Shown here in pieces: positions 34,831 through 43,743 of a stretch of 64,000 nt of DNA. The first letter of the stretch is position 1. Each line of letters starts with the position of its first letter. The stretch lies in contig CAYMIN010000017.1 in assembly GCA_964390495.1 (NCBI GenBank), positions 1 to 64,000 of the forward strand, given 5' to 3'. The translations under genes were made by a program, and so were the position numbers. Under the pieces are notes generated by a model, which did no database searches, was not told the DNA's origin, and saw only the letters and a list, made by a program, of their open reading frames with translations. This DNA is from UBA11051 sp964390495. Lineage in GTDB: Bacteria; Armatimonadota; Zipacnadia; Zipacnadales; UBA11051.

Positions 34831-35634
34831 ATGAGACTTACCTCGACTGTGGCAAAAGTGTTCGACACTCGCGCTGAGATGGGCGCGGCCGCGGCGGCTG
34901 ATGTTGCCGAGGCGATGCAGGCGGTTGCGGCCGACAAGGGCGACATTACCATGTGTTTTGCCGCCGCGCCCTCCCAGGACGATTTCCTGGCCGCCCTCGT
35001 TGACACCCCCGACCTGCCCTGGGACAAGGTTATCGCCTTCCACCTTGACGAGTACATTGATCTGCCTCGCGGCCACAAGAACTCATTCGAGGTCTATCTC
35101 AACACCCACATCTTTGATGCCGCCAAGCCCGGCAAAATCTTCTTCATGGCCGATATGGAGGGTACGCCGCAGCAGCAGGCCGAGGCCTATGCGGCGCTGC
35201 TGAAGCAGCACGGTGGCATTGACATCGCCTGCATCGGCATCGGCGAAAACGGGCATATCGCCTTCAATGAGCCCGGCTCGAGCTTCTCTACCGGCAAACA
35301 GACCGAGCTCATCACCCTCGATGAGAAGTCCGTCCAGCAGCAGTATCGCGACTATAAGGATCATCCGGACCCCGAGGCCCGCTATGCCAGCCTTGACGAG
35401 GTGCCGCGCAATGCCATCACCATGACCGTACCGGCCATCTGTGCCTCGCGGCGGATCTTCTGCATCGTTCCCGCCGAACCGAAGGCTGAAGCGGTCAAGG
35501 CCGCTCTGGAGGGCCCCCTCACCAATCAGTGCCCGGCCACGGCTCTCCGTACCCATCCCGCCGCAATCATCTACCTCGATGCCGATTCGGCCAGACTACT
35601 GACCCCGCGCATCGGTGGCTCAACCCATGTCTGA
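34831..35634 (+). CDS. nagB: Glucosamine-6-phosphate deaminase
   Basis: Converts GlcN6P to fructose-6-phosphate and ammonia. The 267-residue product has the proton-acceptor Asp in FHLDEYID (about residue 75), and the ring-opening His with Glu in GIGENGHIAFNEP. Length matches the family. It lies upstream of, and overlaps by 8 bases, a glycosyltransferase gene, so the two are translationally coupled. No nagA is adjacent. Confidence 0.93.
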   Translation: MRLTSTVAKVFDTRAEMGAAAAADVAEAMQAVAADKGDITMCFAAAPSQDDFLAALVDTPDLPWDKVIAFHLDEYIDLPRGHKNSFEVYLNTHIFDAAKPGKIFFMADMEGTPQQQAEAYAALLKQHGGIDIACIGIGENGHIAFNEPGSSFSTGKQTELITLDEKSVQQQYRDYKDHPDPEARYASLDEVPRNAITMTVPAICASRRIFCIVPAEPKAEAVKAALEGPLTNQCPATALRTHPAAIIYLDADSARLLTPRIGGSTHV

Positions 35635-36598
35635 GGTGCGGGTGTCCATCGTCATTCTCAACTACAACACCCAAGAGCTACTGGCCGACTGCCTGCGCTC
35701 GCTCCACGACGACCCGGACCACGAGCAGTGGCAGATTATCGTTGTTGATAATGCCTCCAGCGACGACAGCATGGCGATGGTGACCAGGGATTTTCCGCAG
35801 GCGATGTTGGTGGCTCTGGACCGCAACCTCGGCTTTGCCAAAGGCAACAACCGGGGCGCAGAGATCGCCAGCGGGCGTCATCTGCTCTTCCTCAACGCCG
35901 ATACGGTGGTGCTGCCTGGCGTCGTTGCGGCTCTTTCGGATTTTCTGGACACAACGCCAGACGCCGCCATCGTCGGCCCGCGGCTGAACCATCCCGGTGG
36001 CAAGTTCCAGTGCAGCTTCCAGCCCTTCCCCAGCACCCTCGGCACCCTCCGCAAGTACCTCTACATCAACCTGTTGCTGCGGAACTTTGCACGCTCTAGC
36101 GTGCGGGCTTTGAGTGATTCGGACCTTAGGAAGACCCGGCAGGTGGACTACGTCGCCGGCGCTTGTCTGATGATCTGCCGCGAGTATTTCGAGAGAGTCG
36201 GAGGCTGGTGTGAGGATTACTTTCTCTATGGCGAAGACGCCGACCTGTGTGCTGAGGTCAAGCGCATCGGTGGCAAGACCTACTACTACGGGCCGCGCCA
36301 CATCATCCACATCGGCGGGGCCAGCGCGGACCAGGTAGCCTTGCCTGCGATCCTGGAAGGGCATCGGTCATTGTTCCTCTTCGTTTACCGCCATGAGGGC
36401 CCGCTGGCCTTCTGGGCCACCCGCCTGACGACAATGGTTGGCGTCCTGTTGCGCGGCCTATTCACCGCACTCGCCCTGCCGGTGGCATTACCGCTGGGCA
36501 AGGCCAAGCCGGTGTGGGCTCGCCTGCGCAAATATGTTCGCGTCCTGGGACTATGCCTCAGCCGCAACGCCTTTCCCACCGGCGGCTTCCTGCAGTAG
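35627..36598 (+). CDS. Family 2 glycosyltransferase
   Basis: The 323-residue product has a GT-A nucleotide-sugar domain: VSIVILNYNTQEL at the N-terminus, VVDNASSD, the D-x-D-like NADTVVLPG, and the acceptor-side YFLYGEDADLCAEVKR. The GT2 rhamnosyltransferase-like subgroup is probable. A hydrophobic segment (about residues 262-287) near the C-terminus suggests membrane association. ATG 35627 overlaps the nagB stop. The sugar transferred cannot be predicted. Confidence 0.88.
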   Translation: MSEVRVSIVILNYNTQELLADCLRSLHDDPDHEQWQIIVVDNASSDDSMAMVTRDFPQAMLVALDRNLGFAKGNNRGAEIASGRHLLFLNADTVVLPGVVAALSDFLDTTPDAAIVGPRLNHPGGKFQCSFQPFPSTLGTLRKYLYINLLLRNFARSSVRALSDSDLRKTRQVDYVAGACLMICREYFERVGGWCEDYFLYGEDADLCAEVKRIGGKTYYYGPRHIIHIGGASADQVALPAILEGHRSLFLFVYRHEGPLAFWATRLTTMVGVLLRGLFTALALPVALPLGKAKPVWARLRKYVRVLGLCLSRNAFPTGGFLQ

Positions 36599-36619
36599 CC
36601 GTCGCCGGCACCGGCTCAC

Positions 36620-36649
36620 TTGACTATTGCGGTCTTGCAGGATTATAGT
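36620..36649 (+). promoter_or_regulatory. Predicted sigma-70 promoter for the TauE-like exporter
   Basis: TTGACT (36620-36625) and TATAGT (36644-36649) are separated by 18 bases. They lie 67 bases upstream of the exporter start. Confidence 0.6.
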
Positions 36650-36715
36650 TGAGCTTGCGTGTCGGCCTGCGGGCCGGCATTTCAGTATGCCTGAACCACG
36701 AAGGGACCTCCTAGC

Positions 36716-37522
36716 TTGCCTGAGATTCATGTAGCCGCGATCCTGATATTCGTGATTTTTGCCGGTAGATTCCTCGAGAGCGTCATCGGCTTCGGGGGCA
36801 CGGTCGTGGCTCTGCCGATCCTGGCGGTGCTGACGCCCAGCCTACCGATCCACACTCTGGTTCCCGTGCTGGCCCTGGGCAATATCGTCTGCTGTACCGG
36901 TATAGTCTGGGTCGGGCGCAAGGACATCGTCTGGCGCGAGTATCTCACCATTTTCGTCTATGCGACTATCGGTTTGCCGATTGGCTTCCTCGCTGCCAGC
37001 TACGCGCCGGAGGTCGTACTCAGGTTCATCCTGGGCGTTTTTGTCGTCATCATTGCCTTTGCCGGCATCATCAAGAACCACAGACGGCCGCCGGAGGGCC
37101 GCGCCAGTGACGGGCCGCTGATGCGCCTGTACCTGCGTGCAGTCCTAGTGATGGGCGGCATCATTCACGGCATCTTCACCACCGGCGGCCCGCTGCTGGT
37201 GATCTACGCTGCCCGAGCGCTCCGCACCAAGGGCCTGTTCCGCGTCACTCTCGGCCTGGTGTGGCTGACGCTGAACCTCATCATGGTGGCCGGCTGGTTG
37301 CTCAATTCCCAGATCCCAGCCCAGGCCTGGACGCTGGCAGGATTGACCGTTCCCTTCATCATCCTGGCGGTGTTCGTCGGCGATCATTTCCATCACCGTC
37401 TGCCCGAGGCGACCTTCCGCAAGGTGACTTACGTGGTGCTCTGTGTCGCCGGCCTGCTGCTGCTGTACAAGAGCCTGCCCTATATCATCAACAGCCTGAT
37501 GGGCGCTGCGATGGCGGCCTAG
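36716..37522 (+). CDS. TauE/SafE family sulfite or anion exporter
   Basis: The 268-residue membrane protein has about seven to eight hydrophobic helices and the family motif ESVIGFGGTVVALPIL near residue 22, repeated in weaker form at IIHGIFTTGGPLLVIYAAR. TauE/SafE proteins are thought to export sulfite, taurine-derived sulfonates or related anions; the substrate here is unknown. TTG 36716 follows AAGGGA at a 9-base gap. It is flanked by a promoter and stands alone. Confidence 0.88.
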   Translation: MPEIHVAAILIFVIFAGRFLESVIGFGGTVVALPILAVLTPSLPIHTLVPVLALGNIVCCTGIVWVGRKDIVWREYLTIFVYATIGLPIGFLAASYAPEVVLRFILGVFVVIIAFAGIIKNHRRPPEGRASDGPLMRLYLRAVLVMGGIIHGIFTTGGPLLVIYAARALRTKGLFRVTLGLVWLTLNLIMVAGWLLNSQIPAQAWTLAGLTVPFIILAVFVGDHFHHRLPEATFRKVTYVVLCVAGLLLLYKSLPYIINSLMGAAMAA

Positions 37523-37663
37523 GCTGCCGGTTGAGGCCCGCCAGGTCCTCGCGACATCTCAGCGCCCGCACTGCTCCGGACACGTCCAGGCGGCAGGATA
37601 CACTACCCGCGCCGGGGAAAGATTACACAGCACAGTAGGTTCTTGCGCAGGGAGGGCTGCTGG

Positions 37664-38482
37664 TTGGATCGGGGTAGGCCGCTGAAACACAATCGCCTCA
37701 ATGATCTGCACTCCAAAGAGTGGATCAAGTTCCAGAAGTCCTGGTTCATCCACAAACCGGCACGGCGCGACTCCAACGTCCTCCTGCACCCGGCCAAGTT
37801 CCCCGAAGAGCTCATCGCCGAGTTCATCAGCTTCTTCACCAAGCGCGGCCAGGCGGTACTCGATCCGATGGCCGGCACCGGCAGCGCTCTCATCGCCGCC
37901 CTACAGACCGGCCGGCGTGCCTACGGCGTCGAGCTGCAGGACAAGTACGCCGCCATCGCGCTCCAGCGCCTTGGGGAGCTGGCGGAACAGCTCGACGATC
38001 CGCCCGAATGGCGTCTGGAGACCGCCGACGCCGCCGCTATCGCCGACCTCGACTTCCCGACGATAGATTACTGCATCACCTCGCCTCCCTACTGGGACAT
38101 GCTGCGGCGCGCGGGCTTTGATACCCAGCGCGAGCGCCGCGACGACGACAGCCTCGACGTGCATTACTCCGATGACGAGGCCGACCTCGGCAATATTGAG
38201 GATTACGATGATTTCCTGGACGTTCTAACCGGCATCTATCGCGAGGTTGCCGGATTGCTGAGAGAACGGGCCTATATGACGGTGGTCGTCAAGAACATCA
38301 AGAAGGGCGGCACGATTTACCCGCTGGCCTGGGACCTGGCCCGGCGGGTTGGGGAATTTTTGACGCTGAAGGATGAGAAGATCTGGTGCCAGGATGACCT
38401 GCGCCTGGGGCCGTATGGGATGGGTTCCGCCTGGGTCTCCAACACCATGCACCACTATTGCCTGAACTTCCGCAAGGAGTAG
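37664..38482 (+). CDS. DNA methyltransferase, orphan (amino-type)
   Basis: The 272-residue product has an AdoMet motif DPMAGTGSALIAAL (motif I) ahead of the catalytic TSPPYWDML (motif IV), preceded by HPAKFPEELI (motif X). The order X-I-IV fits a gamma-type N6-adenine or N4-cytosine methyltransferase. No restriction endonuclease gene is adjacent, so it may be an orphan modification enzyme. TTG 37664, preceded by GGAGGG, is preferred over TTG 37643. The target sequence cannot be read from this. Confidence 0.85.
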   Translation: MDRGRPLKHNRLNDLHSKEWIKFQKSWFIHKPARRDSNVLLHPAKFPEELIAEFISFFTKRGQAVLDPMAGTGSALIAALQTGRRAYGVELQDKYAAIALQRLGELAEQLDDPPEWRLETADAAAIADLDFPTIDYCITSPPYWDMLRRAGFDTQRERRDDDSLDVHYSDDEADLGNIEDYDDFLDVLTGIYREVAGLLRERAYMTVVVKNIKKGGTIYPLAWDLARRVGEFLTLKDEKIWCQDDLRLGPYGMGSAWVSNTMHHYCLNFRKE

Positions 38483-38513
38483 CGTCTTGCCCAGCGCCAA
38501 GGAGGAGCGATAA

Positions 38514-39287
38514 ATGAAAGTCAGCGTCCGCAGTTGGAATCTCCGTTTGCCGATGTATGAGGGCATCGCGGCGGCGGGTGAAATCGGCTTTGACGGTATC
38601 GCCCTGTGGATGGGGGAGGGCTTTCTGGAGCTTGAGCAGGTCCGCTGCGACGGCGGCGCTCAGGTTCGCCAAGCCTGTGAGCAGGCCGGCCTGGAGATTT
38701 GCGCCACCACCGGCGGGCTGGGGAGCTTCCTCGACCCCGAGCACCGCCTGCTGGCCATGCAGAAGGCCCGCGACGAGCTTGCCGTCTGCCGGATTCTCGA
38801 CATCCCGCGCATCACCAGCCATGTCGGCGTGATGCCCGCTGATCTGAGCACGCCCGAGAGCCAAGCCATGCTCGAGGGCCTCCGCACCATCGCCGACGAA
38901 GCCGCGGCAATCGGCAAGACCTTGTGCTGCGAAACCGGCCCGGAAGACGCCGCTACCATGCTCAACTTCATCCGCGCCGTCAATTCTCCCGGCCTCAAGG
39001 TCAACTACGATCCGGCCAACTTCCTGCTCAGTGGCTTCGACTGGTTCGAGGGTGTCGCGCTCTTCGGTGACCTGACCGAGCACACCCATGCCAAGGATGC
39101 CAAGCGTAACCCGGATGACAGCACCGAGCAGACACCGCTGGGCGAGGGCGATATTGATTTTCCCAGATGGATCGCCGCGCTGCGTGAGGTCGGCTTTGAC
39201 GGCTGGCTCTGTATCGAGCGCGAGACCGGCGAGGACCGGCTGGGCGACTGCCGCCGCGGCCTGCAGTTCCTCCGCGAGCTGATCTGA
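38514..39287 (+). CDS. Sugar phosphate isomerase/epimerase-like TIM-barrel protein
   Basis: The 257-residue product belongs to the xylose-isomerase-like TIM-barrel group. Metal-binding residues are suggested by Glu in CCETGPED, Asp in VNYDPANFLL, His in HTHAKDAK and Glu in LCIERETG. The specific reaction cannot be assigned; members act on sugars or inositol intermediates. It starts 31 bases after the methyltransferase, and rsmA follows 20 bases after its stop, so the three genes are probably one transcript. Confidence 0.85.
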   Translation: MKVSVRSWNLRLPMYEGIAAAGEIGFDGIALWMGEGFLELEQVRCDGGAQVRQACEQAGLEICATTGGLGSFLDPEHRLLAMQKARDELAVCRILDIPRITSHVGVMPADLSTPESQAMLEGLRTIADEAAAIGKTLCCETGPEDAATMLNFIRAVNSPGLKVNYDPANFLLSGFDWFEGVALFGDLTEHTHAKDAKRNPDDSTEQTPLGEGDIDFPRWIAALREVGFDGWLCIERETGEDRLGDCRRGLQFLRELI

Positions 39288-39307
39288 ATTCACATGGGAC
39301 TGACCCG

Positions 39308-40270
39308 ATGAAGCCGGTGAGTGACTCCAGCGCGAGTGCTAGCGAAGGCGAGGCCGCCACAGAGCGCGCGGCTGAGGTGGGCGAGCTGCTGGCCCTGTCG
39401 CTTCCCGCCCGCACTCGCCGCCTGCTGCAGCTTTACCACCTGCGGCCCCGCAAGGCGCTCAGCCAGAACTTCCTGATTGACGCCGCGCTCGCCGAGGTCC
39501 TGGCACAGGCCGTTGACCGCTACGCCGGTCCCGAGGCCTTGATAGTCGAGATCGGCGCCGGCCTGGGCGCGCTGACGGTACCGCTGGCGAAATTGGCCCG
39601 GCAGCTTATCGCCTGCGAGATTGACCGGCATCTGATACCGGCCTTGGAGCTACTGACTTCGCCCTTCGGCAATGTGACGGTCAGGCGGTGCGACATTAGC
39701 AAAGAGGACTTGAGTGTCCTCGCGCCGGGGCGGCGGCTGGCAATCGTGGGTAACCTACCTTATCATCTCAGCGGGCTGCTTTTGCGCGGGCTGATGGAGC
39801 TCGGCCATTGCTGTGACATCATTATTGTCACCGTCCAGGCGGAGGTGGCAGAGCGGCTGCTAGCCGGTCCCGGTGATGACCAATACGGCGTGATGTCAGT
39901 ATTCGCCGCTTACTACCTGAGCCGCGTCGAGGTTCTACAGCGGCTTGGGCCTGGCGCCTTCCTGCCGCGACCTGAGGTGCACTCGACGGCGCTGGCTCTG
40001 CATCCGCTGCCTGAACCTGCCGAGGCTGCCGGCCTGCCTCCGCAGCAGGAGCAACTGCTGTTTTTGACCATCAAGGCCGCTTTCGCTCATCGCCGCAAGA
40101 CGCTGCGCAATTCGCTGGCTATGAGCTCTCACCTCGACATCACCAAGTCGGATCTGGACGCGGCCCTGGCGAAGGCGAGCCTTGACGGGTCGCGCCGGGG
40201 TGAAGAGCTGGGCCTGGCGGATTTGGTGAGACTGGCGGTCGCCATCCAGAGCGTTACGGAAGGCCGCTAG
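39308..40270 (+). CDS. rsmA: 16S rRNA (adenine1518/1519-N6) dimethyltransferase
   Basis: KsgA-type enzyme that dimethylates two adenines in helix 45 of 16S rRNA. The 320-residue product contains LSQNFLID, the AdoMet motif VEIGAGLGALT and the catalytic NLPYHLSG. An N-terminal extension of about 45 residues precedes the standard start of the domain. It lies just upstream of ispE, overlapping in spacing by only 4 bases, a common pairing. Confidence 0.95.
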   Translation: MKPVSDSSASASEGEAATERAAEVGELLALSLPARTRRLLQLYHLRPRKALSQNFLIDAALAEVLAQAVDRYAGPEALIVEIGAGLGALTVPLAKLARQLIACEIDRHLIPALELLTSPFGNVTVRRCDISKEDLSVLAPGRRLAIVGNLPYHLSGLLLRGLMELGHCCDIIIVTVQAEVAERLLAGPGDDQYGVMSVFAAYYLSRVEVLQRLGPGAFLPRPEVHSTALALHPLPEPAEAAGLPPQQEQLLFLTIKAAFAHRRKTLRNSLAMSSHLDITKSDLDAALAKASLDGSRRGEELGLADLVRLAVAIQSVTEGR

Positions 40271-40274
40271 ACAC

Positions 40275-41162
40275 ATGAACCGCACGGTCAGTCTGAAAGC
40301 CTGCGCCAAGATCAACCTGGGCCTGGAGATACTCGGCCGGCGCCGGGACGGCTATCACGAGCTGGTTACCGTATTCCAGACCGTGAACCTGGCCGATGAG
40401 CTGACCGTGAGCGTGCAGGAACCCGGTCTGGAAATAGTCGCTGAGGGCTTCGAGGTGCCCGGGGACCAGGCCAACCTTTGTATCCGCGCCGCGCGGCTGT
40501 ACTTCGAAGCCGCCAGCCGGGAACCGGCCGCGAGTGTTCATCTGACCAAGAACATCCCGGTCGGCGCAGGCCTGGGAGGCGGCAGTTCCGACGCTGCTGC
40601 CACTATCTGCGCTCTGGAGCGGCTGTTGCAGGCCGAAGTGGACCTGGCGGAGGTGGCCAGGGCTGTCGGCAGTGATGTGGCGTTTTTCTTGCACGGCGGC
40701 ACGGCTCTCGGTAGCGGTCGCGGCGAGCAGATTGTCCGCTTACCCCGATCCGCTACCGGCTACGTGGTCCTGGTCAAGCCCGATTTCAGCATCAGCACCA
40801 AGGCCGCCTACGCCTTGCTGGGGCCGGATAGCTATTCCGACGGTGCCAAGACGAGGGAGCTTGGCGAGCGGTTGCAGCAGGGAGCCGACCTGCTTGACTG
40901 CGCCGGCCTGCTGGTCAACGGCTTTGAGCCTGTGATTGAGGCCGAGTACCCGCAGGTGCGAAGGCTGCGCCAACAGCTTCTGGAGGCCGGAGCCGTCGCT
41001 GCGAGGCTCTGTGGCAGCGGCTCGTGCATATTCGGGCCGTGCGCCGACGCGGCCTCAGCCAGGCGTTGTGCTGAGGATTTGCGCGAAGCCGGCTATTGGA
41101 CTCACGCGGGAAAAATGCTAAACTATTCTCCTTGCGCTGCTGAACAAGTACGCCAGCACTAG
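40275..41162 (+). CDS. ispE: 4-diphosphocytidyl-2-C-methyl-D-erythritol kinase
   Basis: GHMP kinase of the MEP isoprenoid pathway. The 295-residue product starts KACAKINLGLEILGRRRDGYHEL, shortened here to the hallmark AKINLGLEILGRRRDGYH. The ATP loop PVGAGLGGGSSDAAA and the later SDVAFFLHGGTALG region are present. The C-terminal GSCIFG loop is conserved. It starts 4 bases after rsmA. Confidence 0.95.
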   Translation: MNRTVSLKACAKINLGLEILGRRRDGYHELVTVFQTVNLADELTVSVQEPGLEIVAEGFEVPGDQANLCIRAARLYFEAASREPAASVHLTKNIPVGAGLGGGSSDAAATICALERLLQAEVDLAEVARAVGSDVAFFLHGGTALGSGRGEQIVRLPRSATGYVVLVKPDFSISTKAAYALLGPDSYSDGAKTRELGERLQQGADLLDCAGLLVNGFEPVIEAEYPQVRRLRQQLLEAGAVAARLCGSGSCIFGPCADAASARRCAEDLREAGYWTHAGKMLNYSPCAAEQVRQH

Positions 41163-41188
41163 AAACCACAGCATCGGAAGCCAGGGGC

Positions 41189-41965
41189 ATGTCTGAGAAC
41201 ACGAAGCCGAGCTTCGCTGCGGCGATTGTCGCCGGCGGCGGCCCGGACAAGCTGGCCCGCCAGCTCAAGGTGCCCCATAAGGCGCTGATCGAGCTAGGTG
41301 GCAAGCCGCAGATAGACTACGTTATCGAGGCGCTGCGGCAGTGCCCGGAGCTCGACAAGGTCATCATTGTCGCCCATGAAGCGGGGGCCGCACCGCATCT
41401 TGATACCGACCTGCCGATTGTCCGGCCCCAAGGCGAGAGCTTCGTGGATGCCATCGAGGCGGCGGCCGAGGCGCTAAGCGAATTTGATCACCTGGTGATT
41501 TGCACCTGCGATGCGCCAATGTTGACAGCGGAGGCCGTCAGCCATTTCGTTCAGGTCTGCCGCAACCGACCCAGCGCCGACCTGGCGTACTCGGTGGTGA
41601 AGGCCTCGGTGGTGCGAGCCGCGCTGCCGGATACCAGGAGAACGACGGTGAAGCTGGTCGAGGAGGACTTTACCGGCGGCTGTCTAGGGGCTTTGACCAG
41701 GCGTTTTGTTGACCATAATATGTCCAATATCAGGCGATTCTTTGCGGCTCGCAAGCGCAAAATTGAGCTTGGGAGCTTGCTAGGTTGGCGATTTGTAGTT
41801 AAACTATTACTACGACGTCTGTCTTTGGTTGCGGTCATCAGACGTGCTGAGGAGTTACTGGGATGCGAGGTGCTGGTCGTCATCAGCCCGCATCCCGGCA
41901 TTGCCTTTGACATAGACAAGCCCGGCGATCTGGAGGTCGCCAGGCAGTGGGCGGCCGGTCGCTGA
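41189..41965 (+). CDS. MobA-like NTP transferase domain protein
   Basis: The 258-residue product has an N-terminal nucleotidyltransferase fold with AAIVAGGGPDKLAR, a G-G-G-rich loop, followed by LIELGGKPQIDYV and a catalytic-site ICTCDAPML. It resembles MobA, IspD and GlmU N-terminal domains, but the C-terminal half lacks the GlmU acetyltransferase repeats. It occupies the position where glmU and prs often sit after ispE. The nucleotide and acceptor are unknown. Confidence 0.78.
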   Translation: MSENTKPSFAAAIVAGGGPDKLARQLKVPHKALIELGGKPQIDYVIEALRQCPELDKVIIVAHEAGAAPHLDTDLPIVRPQGESFVDAIEAAAEALSEFDHLVICTCDAPMLTAEAVSHFVQVCRNRPSADLAYSVVKASVVRAALPDTRRTTVKLVEEDFTGGCLGALTRRFVDHNMSNIRRFFAARKRKIELGSLLGWRFVVKLLLRRLSLVAVIRRAEELLGCEVLVVISPHPGIAFDIDKPGDLEVARQWAAGR

Positions 41966-42005
41966 GCCGGCCCGAACACTCCCAGCGCGGATGATTGAGA
42001 AAACG

Positions 42006-42083
42006 CGTAGCTCGGGCTGAGCGTGGTGTCTTTTTACCAAGCTCAGGTGAGAAGGCCTTAGCCTTCTCAGCTTCCAGCCCGAG
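42006..42083. repeat. Three-arm palindromic element
   Basis: Outer stem CTCGGGCTG/CAGCCCGAG (42011-42019 with 42075-42083) encloses an arm TGAGC/GCTCA (42018-42045) and an arm GAGAAGGC/GCCTTCTC (42049-42068). The left arm recurs at 1343. The end TTCTCAGCTTCCAG recurs at 54411. It sits just upstream of tRNA-Gln. Confidence 0.75.
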
Positions 42084-42097
42084 GTCCTTTGGTTAAT

Positions 42098-42172
42098 TGG
42101 GGCGTAGCCAAGTGGTAAGGCACGGGACTTTGGATCCCGTATGCGAAGGTTCGAATCCTTCCGCCCCAGCCA
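42098..42172 (+). tRNA. trnQ: tRNA-Gln (anticodon TTG)
   Basis: A 75-base cloverleaf with acceptor TGGGGCG/CGCCCCA, anticodon loop CTTTGGA giving TTG, T loop GTTCGAATCC, and encoded CCA at the 3' end. It lies between the MobA-like gene and rplY. Confidence 0.96.
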
Positions 42173-42341
42173 GTTTTCCAGTACCCACCGGCCTGCTGCG
42201 CAGATGACGCTGCAAGGCCGGGTGATGACGTAGCTAGTGCGGGGACCCTGCGGTGCCCGCTGACAGAGATGACCGGATAATGTGAGAAGCCCTGCCGCGG
42301 CGGCACAGCGGTGGGCTTAACCTTAGGAGGTACAATTCAGG

Positions 42342-43097
42342 GTGGAACAGATAACGCTGGTTGCGGAGAAGAAGCAAGAGGCCGGCTCCGGTGTAGCCAA
42401 GCGGCTGCGGGTCGCCGGCAAGGTTCCGGGTGTGGTCTATGGCCTGGGCCGAGAGACGTTGGCATTTACGGTGGAGCGCCACCGCCTCTTCGAGGTGCTG
42501 GACCGCGCTAGTGGCGGCAATGTGCTGGTCTCACTTGAGCTCGTCGGGGCCGAGACTGATCCCGACATCGCGGCGATCATTAAGGAGATTCAGTGGTCGC
42601 CGGTGCACAAGGAACCACTGAGTGTGGATCTGCAGTGGATTTCCCTGACCGAGGCCATCGTTGTCAGCGTTCCCATAGTCGTCGAGGGCGAGGCTCCGGG
42701 GGTCGAGGAGGGCGGCTCGGTCAACCAGCTCCATTACGAGGTGGAAATTGAGTGTCTGCCCACCAACATTCCCGAGCGGCTGCTCATAGACATCACCGGG
42801 ATGGAGATTGCCGATACCCGCCACGCCTCCGACATCGTTGTGCCCGAGGGTGTCGAACTGCTTCTGGAGCCTGAGGAGGGCGTCGTGACCATTGCCCGGC
42901 CGATTACCGAAGAAGACCTCGAGGTCCGCGGTGCCGAGGAGCTCCCCGAAGGCGAACTTGAGGAGCTGGAGCTTGAGGAAGGCGAAATCGCCCCTGAAGA
43001 GCTGGAAGAAGAGGCCGAGGTTGGCGAGGGCGAAGAGGCCGCCGAGGGTGAAGAGGGCGAAGAGGCCGAGCCCTCCGAGGACGAAGGCTCCGACTAA
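42342..43097 (+). CDS. rplY: 50S ribosomal protein L25 (general stress protein Ctc) with long acidic tail
   Basis: L25 binds 5S rRNA. The 251-residue product has the N-terminal L25 domain (KRLRVAGKVPGVVYG, HKEPLSVDLQWI), a C-terminal TL5-type domain (about residues 95-190), and then about 55 residues that are almost entirely Glu with Ala, Gly and Leu. That tail is longer and more acidic than in most members. GTG 42342 follows GGAGG. pth starts 17 bases after the stop, the usual ctc-pth order. Confidence 0.92.
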   Translation: MEQITLVAEKKQEAGSGVAKRLRVAGKVPGVVYGLGRETLAFTVERHRLFEVLDRASGGNVLVSLELVGAETDPDIAAIIKEIQWSPVHKEPLSVDLQWISLTEAIVVSVPIVVEGEAPGVEEGGSVNQLHYEVEIECLPTNIPERLLIDITGMEIADTRHASDIVVPEGVELLLEPEEGVVTIARPITEEDLEVRGAEELPEGELEELELEEGEIAPEELEEEAEVGEGEEAAEGEEGEEAEPSEDEGSD

Positions 43098-43114
43098 TCC
43101 GGGCGGGAACCCAC

Positions 43115-43672
43115 ATGCACTGCATCGTCGGTCTGGGCAACCCCGGGCGCGAATACGGCAACACCAAGCACAACATCGGCTTCTGGGTAGTTGACGCTCT
43201 CGCCGAGGCCCACGGTATCCCCGTCAAGCGCCGCAGGTTCCGTTCGCTGCTCGGCAAGGGCCGCGTCGGCGACTATCAAGTGCTCCTGGTCAAGCCGCAG
43301 ATATTCATGAACAACAGCGGCCAAGCGGTTGATCTGGTGGCCCGCTTCTATCGGCTTGCCCCCTCTGATCTGCTCGTCATCTATGATGATATCGCCCTGG
43401 AGCCGGGCACTCTCCGGCTGCGCCGCAAGGGCAGTGCCGGCGGTCACAAGGGGATGCAGAACCTGATTGACTGCCTCGGCACGGACCAAATCCCGCGAAT
43501 CCGCCTGGGCATCGGCTCCCCGCTGCCTGCTCAGGACGCTCGCTCCTACGTACTGTCGCCCTTCAAGCCGGCCGAGCAGAAGACCGCCGAGGAGTTGGTC
43601 GCCCAGGCCGTTGAGTGCATCGAGTTCGTCCTGAAAGAGGGCATCGAAGCGGCCATGAACGAGTTTAACTAG
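43115..43672 (+). CDS. pth: Peptidyl-tRNA hydrolase
   Basis: Releases tRNA from prematurely terminated peptides. The 185-residue product begins MHCIVGLGNPGREYGNTKHN with the catalytic His in TKHNIGF. The conserved region VKPQIFMNNSGQAV and the Asp in YDDIALEPG are present, with GSAGGHKGMQN after it. Length is standard. It follows rplY in the typical pairing. Confidence 0.96.
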   Translation: MHCIVGLGNPGREYGNTKHNIGFWVVDALAEAHGIPVKRRRFRSLLGKGRVGDYQVLLVKPQIFMNNSGQAVDLVARFYRLAPSDLLVIYDDIALEPGTLRLRRKGSAGGHKGMQNLIDCLGTDQIPRIRLGIGSPLPAQDARSYVLSPFKPAEQKTAEELVAQAVECIEFVLKEGIEAAMNEFN

Positions 43673-43743
43673 TGCGCCGTGGACTTGCATAGCAGATTGA
43701 CCTGCTCGGGATCATCAATTCAGTGAAAGGAGCATCAAGCCGC

